Assembly: GCA_019802505.1 (NCBI GenBank) | Contig: JAFMOC010000006.1 | Location: forward strand, 3,423,501 to 3,487,500 | Source of the DNA: Corydoras sp. C115 | Lineage: Eukaryota > Chordata > Actinopteri > Siluriformes > Callichthyidae | DNA: 64,000 bases | Direction of reading: 5' to 3' | In this document: in pieces, positions 56,749 through 64,000 of the stretch | Layout: every line of letters starts with the position of its first letter | Numbering within the stretch: the stretch's first letter is position 1 | Notes under the pieces: generated by a model | Databases searched by the model: none | Seen by the model: only the letters and a program-made list of their open reading frames with translations | Told to the model about the DNA's origin: nothing | Program-made: the position numbers and the translations under genes

Positions 56749-58228
56749 TGTAGTGGACGTTGGCACGAGCACCCCAAATGTACCTTTTGACTACGCAACC
56801 CCCAGGGGGGGGGGGGGGGGGGAGTACAATCCCCCGAGGGAAAGAGAGAGAGCAAGTGTGTATTAATACTAATTATTATTACAAACGCCCCAAATTAGTC
56901 ACAATATCCTAGGTTCACCACAAGTTCATGCAGTCAAGACAGAGACAAGGTTCTGTTTCCGATCATAGACATTTATTCTTCTTAAAATCTTTGTTTGTTA
57001 AAATGGTTGCAAAACACACACTACAGTGGGTAGGATTAGGGGTAAAGCACATCAATATATCAATAACAAACAATTATTAGCAAAATAAATCCAAAAGACA
57101 AGAGGGCTTACCAGAGGGTGGACCATAACTGCAGGGTAGGTCAAAAGGGCCACCCGTGATGTACACTGCACTGTACACCCAATTGACGGACGGACACAGG
57201 TACCCACCACCATTGGCTTGCCCCCCCCCCCTGCTCACAGAAAAAGGGCAAAGCCCACAAAACTTATCGAAATCAAAACAGAAAAAACAAACAAATCAAA
57301 CTCCACACAACAGAATCAGAAAAACCAAAATCATATACACAACAATAATTAATGCCCCCGTACCATCTCACTGCACACACTCACACACTCTGGTTATATT
57401 TAACCGCCGCCGCAACCCAAAATATGCAGCAATGTGAGAATAACCTATAATAACAACACGACAGGACGAAACAAAACCGTACAAAACACAGAACAGAACA
57501 ACAAAATACCAGCGCAGAACACTTACCGACGTCGCAGAACTGCACAACAGAACAGCACAGCAGAACAGCGGCCGGAGCGAAGCCCGACGATACAAACTGG
57601 TTACACGGCCAATAGGAGAAACGAGAGCACCTGGCAACCTACAGGCGAACAACATTTCTGTTTTAGCTAAATCCATTAATAATTACACTTTACTCATGGC
57701 AACAATATTAAAAATGGCACTACTTACCCGCAGTCCGATATTTATATACACAACCTGAATACCAGCTGGTCTTGGAGACAAAAGTCACGGGTATATATCC
57801 TACATGAAAGGAGGAAGCTTTAGCCGCAAAGCCATACCAAGCAATGCCAAACGAACACGTTGCCGATCCACCACATACCAGAGCTCGAGAAGACACGAAA
57901 CTGTATAAACCACTGCGAGGCATAGATAAAACCCAAAGGAGCCACTTTTACACGCCGGCCACTGAGTGAAACTCTCTCCACGAGGGACGTGAAGACACCG
58001 ACCTCTGTCTTCACGGACATTGTTCATGAGCGAGCATCGGCAGCAAAACCAGTGCTGATGGCCGTGAAGAACTGCGTGAAACAACCAGAGCTTGCTCCCT
58101 CGGCCATGTCAGCTCCACAAATTTAAATTCTCCCGCTCACGCTGGACGACAAGCCAGTGTGATGATGTAACCACTAATGCCGCACGGATGCAACGCAATT
58201 AAAAGCACCGGAGCACCACCACACCAGG
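56749..58228 (-). mobile_element. unclassified 1.48-kb insertion, solo-LTR-like
   Basis: The insert splits the L2 copy exactly inside its C-terminal block. Its ends are TGTAGTGGACG and CACCACCACA, so read on the minus strand it starts TGTGGTGGTGC and ends CCACTACA, a TG...CA unit with short imperfect inverted ends. On the minus strand there is a TATA-like TATATAAATATC (about 57733-57745), splice donors GCGG|GTAAGTA (about 57727) and GTCG|GTAAGTG (about 57523), and AATAAA (about 56974). I see no protein domain. The expected 5-bp duplication is not clear (CCCAA left, CCAGG right). It may be a solo LTR of a large unclassified retroelement, or another element type. Confidence 0.45.
56805..56822. 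repeat. poly(G) run, 18 bp
   Basis: Eighteen G preceded by CCCCCA and followed shortly by CCCCCGAGGG. It may form a stem or a quadruplex. Confidence 0.8.
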
Positions 58229-58490
58229 TTTGTCCGTAAGGCAGAGTCACTGGGCCAGAGTTAAGAAACTACTGAAGACTCATCTTTTTAAACACCTGTT
58301 GTAGAGAAGAAGAAGAAAAAAAAGGGGGAGGGTGCAGGATCTTATAACGATCAGGTTTGATAATTCTACAGTGTAGTTGGTTTTCTCCATAACTACTGAC
58401 TTGTGATGTTCTCATTTGTAAGTCACTTTGGATAAAAGCCTCTGCTAAATGACTAAATGTAAATATAATGTAAATGTAAAAAGCTTAGTG
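58229..58490 (+). pseudogene. L2-like LINE tail, right part
   Basis: It resumes the L2 copy: TTGTCCGTAAGGCAGAGTCA, CTCATCTTTTTAAACACCTG, GATCAGGTTTGATAATTCTA and the tail TTTGGATAAAAGCCTCTGCT with ATGTAAATGTAAA. Confidence 0.75.
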
Positions 58491-58632
58491 ACCACTGCTG
58501 TACACACTAGTACCAAAGAACTAATGAAAGATTAAAGAATGACTTATGCAAACTGTGAAGCACAGCACAGATGAGCTACTGGCTCTTTCTAGATGTTTCT
58601 CATAGAGTGCAGAGTAAGTAAGCCCATCCATA

Positions 58633-58981
58633 ATTCATTCATTCATTATCTCCCGCTTTGTCCTCTATTAGGGTCGCGGTGGGGTTCCCCATGCCCATCC
58701 AGGGGAGAACATCTCGGGCGCTGGGCAGATAGACCCAGGACAGGGTGCCAATCCATCGCTGGGCACACACTCACTCTCACAGACACACTCTATATGGGGC
58801 AATTTTGAGAATTCAATTGACTTGATCCATGTTTTTGGACTGTGGGAGGAAACCAGAGAACCCAGAGGAATCCCACGCAGACACAGGGAGAACATGGAAT
58901 CTCCACCCAGATAGGAATTGGAACCGGGAATCCCCAGTGCTGAGAGGAGAAAGTGCTAAACACTAAGCCACCATGCCACCC
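58633..58981 (-). mobile_element. tRNA-derived SINE, full length, diverged
   Basis: Minus-strand copy with (GAAT)n tail. The B box is changed to GGTTCCAATTCC and the A box is mutated. No clear target duplication. Confidence 0.8.
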
Positions 58982-59634
58982 TAACCCCACAGCGGGTAAA
59001 AAAACTTAAACAGCACTGCAACATATAATCCACTCAAACCATCACATCACAGACTAACATATACCACCAATAAATCAGTGCATTGCTGAGAGTCAATAAG
59101 CACAGAAATAATACCTTGGACGTAAAAGAACAGGTTGAGAGAATAACAAAGTATGCCGAGAAACTTTTGTATAATGTGATATTACAACTACAGAGTGCAT
59201 GTATGATAACCGGAACTGATAAAATAAGGTGTGTGCTTTACAGTTAAAGTGCCTGATTTGAATAATGAGTGAAAGTTGCAACTAGTATTAATACGTTTTT
59301 ACAGGCTTTTAAAAAAATATTTACAACAAAATTGTCAGGCGGCACTTCCACCTCACAGCGAGAAGGTCCTAGGTACAAGTTAAATGATGCAAATTAAAGT
59401 CTTTTCTTTGTGTAGTCTGCAAGTTGTCTTCACATCTCCATGGGTTTATTTCAAGGTCTTCAATATCCTTTTGGAAAATTGGAAAACACTAAATCAGCCA
59501 TATTATTGAATTGCTTGTAACTGTTTCTGTCAGAAAATTGTCTAAAAAATATTATAGTTGCAGTGAAGAACTTTATGAAGATTTATAGCAATTCTGTCAT
59601 TTGATCTGATTATATTGCTTTCTGTATCTCACAG
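58982..59634. other. no gene seen; trace of an older SINE head at 59336-59375
   Basis: GGCGGCACTTCCACCTCACA and GCGAGAAGGTCCTAGG look like a different tRNA-derived SINE head, too short to classify. Confidence 0.4.
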
Positions 59635-59733
59635 TGATTAAGACCAGTTCTGCTCTTTTGGACAGAAGTATACAATCAAGTCTTTCAGTGCCATTACATC
59701 TGCATCTCTCAAGTCCAACTAAAAAAAACCAAG
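59635..59733 (+). CDS. candidate exon 2 of the small secreted protein (tentative)
   Basis: The acceptor is TTGCTTTCTGTATCTCACAG (ends 59634) and the donor CCAAG|GTAAAA (59733/59734). The 99-bp length keeps phase 1 on both sides. With the extra base from exon 1 it reads VIKTSSALLDRSIQSSLS, then VPLHLHLSSPTKKNQ, with no stop. It supplies the end of the signal peptide and a short basic linker containing KK, a possible processing site. No family is recognised. Confidence 0.35.
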
Positions 59734-60235
59734 GTAAAAAAATGCTAATTTTTTATTTTACAAGTAATACATATTTTAACAATAAGAAATAAGTTTTATT
59801 ATACAATATGTGCCTCTTTTGAGTTGGTCATAGATTAATAACGAATGATTAAAAAGAAAATAAATACACATTCCAAATGATGACATTAACAAAATGTATC
59901 CAGTTTGTTTTAATCCTTTACAGAATGGGAAATTGGAATTTGAAATAATGAAATTTTAGGCTGTTCTAAAAGCAGTGCCAACATTTTTATTAAAAAAATA
60001 GATTTATGTTCAAACTGAAAAAAAAGGTTAAGATGATATTATTGTGGTGTGACAGAATAATGGAATCCATTTTCTCATATACTTCATTTTATTAAGGATA
60101 ACAAGCATATAGTTAAACTCACCCATTCTAAAAAGCCACCAGACCCAACGTAACCATATCCCAGATTATATCCCCTACCCCTGATTCATGCCAGGAAACC
60201 CTCTGACATGCACCCTCATTGGTGGGCACAGTGGT

Positions 60236-60705
60236 AGAAAACAAAAACAGACCCAACAATTTGGACATGATGCTTATTAAGTTATTGACTCATTGATTAA
60301 GAGGTGTGATTATCCATCCATCCATTATCTTCCGCTTTATCCTCTATTAGGGTCGCGGGGTGGGGGGGGGGTACCCCATGCACACCCAGGGGAGAACGTC
60401 TCTGCCGCTGGGCAGATACACATAGGACAGGATGTCAATCCATCGCTGGGCACACACTCACTCAGACATGCACACAAAGGTGTGTTTAAAATAAGAAAAT
60501 TAAGAAGTCCAACTGGTGAAGTGACTCATTCTGTGTCAATTTTGGCCCTTACATTAGGCAGATTTAATGTTGCACATATTGAATTTCCTTCTTAATTACT
60601 GAGAGAAATGTTTGTTCCGGACATTGTACTGATTAATAACATGCTTTGATTAAAACGTTAATTAGAGAGGAAAACGCACATACTGTATATGTTCAGAAAA
60701 TGATA
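60236..60705 (+). repeat. large inverted repeat, arm 1
   Basis: The arm is the approximate reverse complement of 61630-62324. Examples: TTACATTAGGCAGATTTAAT (60549) against CCTGCCTAATGTAA; TTCCTTCTTAATTACTGAGA against TCTCAGTAATTAAGAAGGAA; GACATGATGCTTATT against AATAAGCATCATGTC. A SINE fragment (60311-60476) interrupts it. Confidence 0.75.
60311..60476 (-). mobile_element. tRNA-derived SINE, 3' half
   Basis: Minus-strand 3' half with (GGAT)n tail and a G run near 60360-60370. The flanking words AGGTGTG on both sides (60301-60307 and about 60478-60484) fit a short target duplication. The sister arm at 62240-62260 shows the uninterrupted site. Confidence 0.8.
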
Positions 60706-60750
60706 ATGACATGATGGTTGGGGTCAAAACACAGGATTAATACAGCCCCC

Positions 60751-60872
60751 TGCAGGAATGAGGGTTAAGGGTCTTGCTCCAGGACACACAGTGGTAACCT
60801 TAGTGGACCTGAGATTTGAACACAGAACCTTCAGATTGATAACACCCTAACCACTGAGCTACCACGTGACCA
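60751..60872 (-). mobile_element. second SINE type, reversed copy
   Basis: GCAGGAATGAGGGTTAAGGG, TCTTGCTCCAGGACACACAG and CTAACCACTGAGCTACCACG are the reverse complement of the second SINE type, including its A-box end. Confidence 0.7.
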
Positions 60873-61051
60873 ACTTAAATTTTGTCTTTATAACTAAATT
60901 TATAAGTATCAGTATGTTTATTTGGAAATTGTAATCTATTCAGGACTAAATCTTTTTTATTTTTGTGAAGGTGATCATTAGCTAAGTCATTGGTATTTTG
61001 TCTATTCTTTGAACCATTAAACAATTGTATTCATTTCCTTTTATGTGTTTC

Positions 61052-61564
61052 TGTAACGGTCTGCTGACCGGACGAGGCGGATTCGCTACTCGGAGACGAT
61101 TTAGACTGAAAACCGAGATCAGAATCAAAACCAGGTTTATTTCCAGACACAGAGGGTAGACAGTACTTTGGGAGCAATGACACAATGGAGGCAACACGAG
61201 GAAGTGCTTGATGACGTGCAGACGCGGTGTATGACTCAGCCGGCGTCGAGTCCCAATCCGAGGTGTCTGTAGTGAAGGGAACTTGCGTATTGGTGATGGC
61301 AGGCGATGAACTGCACACACAAACACAGAACAAAGTGAGACGAGGTGCACACAGGACGAGGCAAAAACAAGACGAGGTCGAGGCAGTGACGGGAGCTGGT
61401 GTAGTTGGGGCTTTGCACAGGCTTGGCTCAAGACTAACTGGCGGTGACGAAAGGGCGTGCAGGGCTTAAATAAGGAAAATGTGATTTAACCCAGGTGCGC
61501 ATAATTACGGGGGTCTGTGAACAAACAGACCAACCCACACCACGTGACAATAACAAACATGACA
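61052..61564 (-). mobile_element. solo LTR, Gypsy-type, 513 bp
   Basis: On the minus strand it runs TGTCATGTTTG to CAGACCGTTACA, with AATAAA about 105 bp before its end. A perfect 5-bp target duplication, GTTTC, lies at 61047-61051 and 61565-61569. No internal region remains, so the two LTRs have recombined. A TTATTTAAGCC promoter-like element lies about 85 bp from its start. Confidence 0.9.
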
Positions 61565-61636
61565 GTTTCAAATTTTGTCTACCAATTCAAGACATTCAGG
61601 ATTATTTACTCAAGTATATATAGCTGATCATTTTCT

Positions 61637-61638
<2 letters not shown>

Positions 61639-61710
<72 letters not shown>
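61639..61710. repeat. (AT)n microsatellite
   Basis: About 36 AT dinucleotides directly beside a SINE head. Confidence 0.9.
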
Positions 61711-61711
<1 letters not shown>

Positions 61712-61712
<1 letters not shown>

Positions 61713-62045
61713 CGGCACGGTGGCTTAGTGGTTAGCACGTTCGCCTCTCAGCGCTAGGGATTCCTGGTTCGAATCCCCATCTGGGTGGAGTTTCCATGTT
61801 CTCCCCGTGTCTGCGTAGGTTTCCTCCCACAGTCCAAAAACATGGATCAAGTCAATTGAATTCTCAAAAATTGCAGCATATCAAGTGTGTCTGTGTGAGT
61901 GAGCGTGTGCCCAGCGATGGATTGGCGCCCTGTCCTGGGTCTATCTGCCCAGTGCCCGAGACGTTCTCCCCTGGATGGGCATGGGGAACCCCACCGTGAC
62001 CCTAATAGAGGATAAAACGGGAGATAATGAATGAATGAATGAATA
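61712..62045 (+). mobile_element. tRNA-derived SINE, near full length
   Basis: A box TGGCTTAGTGG, B box GGTTCGAATCC and a (GAAT)n tail. A short internal deletion removes the CGGGTTCTCCGG segment. It is inserted in (AT)n, with TATATATA on both sides. Confidence 0.9.
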
Positions 62046-62519
62046 TATATAGTATGTGGTTTTCTGTCTCCAATCAATGTTTTAAAAGCACATCCTTAAT
62101 CAGAGCAATGTCTGGGACAAACATTTTTCTCAGTAATTAAGAAGGAAATATAACATGTATAACATTTTAAACCTGCCTAATGTAAGGAATAAAATTGACA
62201 CCTGTTTTTCCACAGAATGAGTGACTCTCGTAATTCTCTTATTTTAAACACACCTCGTTATCAATGAGTCAATGATTCAATAAGCATCATGTCCTAATGG
62301 TTGGGGCTGTTTTTGTCACTATACAACACTTAAATCTAAAACATGTGCTATGAAAAAAAACACTGCTTATAAACACGAATCAGAATACTTTGTTATTCTC
62401 CATGAGGAAATTGCATATTTTGCATGTGAAATTGCATTGGAGCATAGATGATGAAACGTACAGATGTCCATCGCTATTATGCGAAACACTTGTTAACACT
62501 TGTTATTTGTTATCAGTTT

Positions 62520-62826
62520 TCTCTGTATTGTGGGATTTTGCACTATATATGTTGCTACATTTCTGTAGGTTTAAGAGTTTAGAAATAGTTTAATAGCATA
62601 AAAAGTATTTATATGAGTGTGGGAAGGGTTATGAAACCCTTAAACATATAAATAATAAAGTAATTATAATGCTGCTCCATCGCCGGGTCTGTGGAAAGTA
62701 AACCTTGTGATATGTAAGGAATTACTGTACAAGCTCATTGCTTCAGTAATGTATCTATCCCTGAGCTACACTTAGCATGCCATGCTTAGAAGTGTTTACA
62801 CCTAAGGTGCAACTCACAACTCGGCT
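62520..62826 (+). repeat. unclassified dispersed repeat, copy 2
   Basis: Compact copy of the sequence spread over 18548-20040, ending at a SINE. Confidence 0.45.
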
Positions 62827-62960
62827 CAGAAACTTCCATCCATCCATTCATTATCTTCCGCTTAATCCACTTAATCCTCACTTACTAGGATCGCGGGGGG
62901 TTCCTTTCGGGTACTGGACAGATACACCCAGGACAGGGCGCCAATCTATCACTGGGAGGC
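62826..62960 (-). mobile_element. tRNA-derived SINE, 3' part of a copy whose middle is replaced
   Basis: (GGAT)n tail, CCGCTTAATCC, TACTGGACAGATACACCCAG and CAGGGCGCCAATCTATCACT fit the family. The head end reappears at about 63154-63183 (ACCGAGAGGCGAACTAAGCC). The 190 bp between them are foreign. Confidence 0.7.
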
Positions 62961-63153
62961 TCGGAAAATTATTTCCTCAATTTTATTTTGTCTTGTACTT
63001 CTTGGTCCTTGAGCGTTCTGTACCATTATATTCTCCGTGCGACTGCACGTACTGAACTGTGTGGCCCGTATTCGATAATGAGATGGGGCAATCTGGCCGG
63101 CAGTTGCCCAAGGCCTAGATATTTCATGAACCTAGACATCTGGCGTCTGGCTC
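62961..63153. other. unidentified segment within a SINE
   Basis: It replaces the SINE middle. It contains AGATGGGGCAATCTGGCCGG and CCCAAGGCCTAGATATTTCA. No flanking duplication or inverted ends were seen; origin unknown. Confidence 0.4.
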
Positions 63154-63193
63154 AAGGGCACCGAGAGGCGAACTAAGCCACCCATACAATAAT

Positions 63194-63195
<2 letters not shown>

Positions 63196-63278
<83 letters not shown>
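63196..63278. repeat. (AT)n microsatellite
   Basis: About 40 AT dinucleotides, followed by an imperfect AT stretch to 63290. Confidence 0.9.
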
Positions 63279-63672
63279 TGTATATATATAGTTTATATTA
63301 AAGGACTTAAAGTTACCATTAGTTTCTGGACCCAAGATCAGTATTTTACTATTAGCTCTAAGGCAAAAAAAAATGACAAAAAGACAAAGAAAAATGGTTC
63401 AATGACTAAGGCCAAATATTAGACTTCAATATAAATCAGTTTAACTTTAAATTGTGATATTTATTTTTGTCTAACAGTTAATCATCTGATAAATGTCTTT
63501 ATGTATAGTTAGATGTATCATTCCTGTTTGTGTTTATTTGTTTGTTCTATAAACTGCTTAATCCAAATATATATTTGGGTTCCAGCAGCAATCAGAAAAC
63601 ACTGTTTGTCCTAAAGTCCTCTGTTTACAAACATGTTCTATGATGAAATGTGTTATTTCTTGTTTAACTCCT

Positions 63673-63877
63673 AGCTGTGCATAATCTATTGGATCTAGCA
63701 TGCTTGCGCAATACATTGCTCTCAGGCTACAGCTGGAAAAAGCTCAGATTGTGGGTGATACTAAATTCCAACAACTTTAACAAACACATGGATAAAGATT
63801 TTTTTGTAGCCCACAAAAATAAGTCCACTAAATTTCAGTGGTTTAGTAACCACAAGGATTACTCATATTTGTCATAA
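63673..63877 (+). CDS. candidate exon 3 of the small secreted protein, with stop (tentative)
   Basis: It follows the acceptor TTGTTTAACTCCTAG (AG at about 63673-63674; coding starts just after). In phase 1 it continues the frame from exon 2 as AVHNLLDLACLRNTLLSGYS, then WKKLRLWVILNSNNF and ends KFQWFSNHKDYSYLS before TAA. It adds about 68 codons with no internal stop. The complete model would be about 119 residues, with one cysteine and several KK pairs. I recognise no domain. An open frame of this length can occur by chance in AT-rich DNA; the matching phase and splice signals raise the odds somewhat. Confidence 0.35.
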
Positions 63878-63898
63878 ACACTGAAAAAAGTACTTTTT

Positions 63899-63902
<4 letters not shown>

Positions 63903-63945
<43 letters not shown>
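63903..63945. repeat. (AT)n microsatellite
   Basis: About 21 AT dinucleotides next to a SINE tail. Confidence 0.9.
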
Positions 63946-63946
<1 letters not shown>

Positions 63947-63949
<3 letters not shown>

Positions 63950-64000
63950 TTCATTCATTATCTCCTGCTTTATCCTATATTAGATATTAGGGTCGCGGTG
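63947..64000 (-). mobile_element. tRNA-derived SINE, tail at the window edge
   Basis: (GAAT)n tail and GGATAAAGCAGGAG on the minus strand; the rest lies beyond the window. Confidence 0.8.

Larger units (their letters stand above)
61630..62324 (-). repeat. large inverted repeat, arm 2
   Basis: The arm pairs with 60236-60705. Its inner end has been split by an (AT)n tract and a SINE (61639-62045). Confidence 0.75.

Noticed and set aside
57368..57676. 102-codon minus-strand frame in the 1.48-kb insertion
   Set aside because: It overlaps the putative LTR control region with its splice donors. The cysteine- and valine-rich peptide has no recognisable domain.
63675..63877. Parathyroid-hormone-like peptide in candidate exon 3
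   Set aside because: A few shared residues (HN, W, KKL) with wrong spacing and exon structure are not enough; no family name is given.

Overview
This is a repeat-dominated piece of a vertebrate nuclear genome, almost certainly a teleost fish. The evidence is the transposable-element mix: a tRNA-derived SINE family in about 21 copies, Tc1 elements with long IR/DR ends, L2-type LINE copies whose tails resemble those of neighbouring SINEs, an L1 element, a chromodomain Gypsy element, hAT miniatures, and long (AT)n and (GT)n microsatellites. A catfish-like fish is plausible from the SINE consensus, but I cannot fix the order. There is no operon, rRNA, functional tRNA or CRISPR array. I see no recognisable conventional gene. 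The only host-gene candidate is a tentative three-exon model for a small secreted protein (43582-43636, 59635-59733, 63673-63877).

Layout. 1-193 is the tail of a Tc1 element. 1798-5640 holds two L2-like LINE copies, one inside the other, with a SINE inside the inner copy. 8073-10373 is a foldback MITE with a complete Tc1 transposon (8179-9787, intact 339-residue DD34E transposase) inserted in one arm. 11570-14174 is a complete non-autonomous LTR retrotransposon with a perfect 5-bp target duplication. Its internal region is built from three minisatellite blocks of 27, 30 and 27 bp. 14300-24870 is AT-rich sequence with SINEs, a possible solo LTR and unclassified repeats. 25861-31311 is a full-length L1 on the minus strand, with a 14-bp target duplication, inserted in an L2 tail. 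33394-39125 is a Gypsy/chromovirus element with 579-bp LTRs, inserted in a SINE. Its pol region carries a duplication that looks like reverse-transcriptase template switching.

From 39331 to the end the window is again AT-rich, with SINEs, L2 pieces, a non-autonomous hAT element (54088-55285), an unclassified 1.5-kb insertion that splits another L2 copy (56749-58228), a solo LTR (61052-61564) and a large interrupted inverted repeat (about 60236-62324).

How the parts work together: these are layers of insertion, not a pathway. The SINE copies have 12-15 bp target duplications and (GAAT)n or (GGAT)n tails, as expected if LINE enzymes moved them. Insertion order can be read directly at several nests: SINE in L2 in L2, Tc1 in MITE, L1 in L2, Gypsy in SINE, and an LTR-like unit in L2. 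The Tc1 transposase and L1 ORF1 are the only intact, recognisable long proteins. L1 ORF2, the Gypsy gag-pol and all L2 reading frames are broken.
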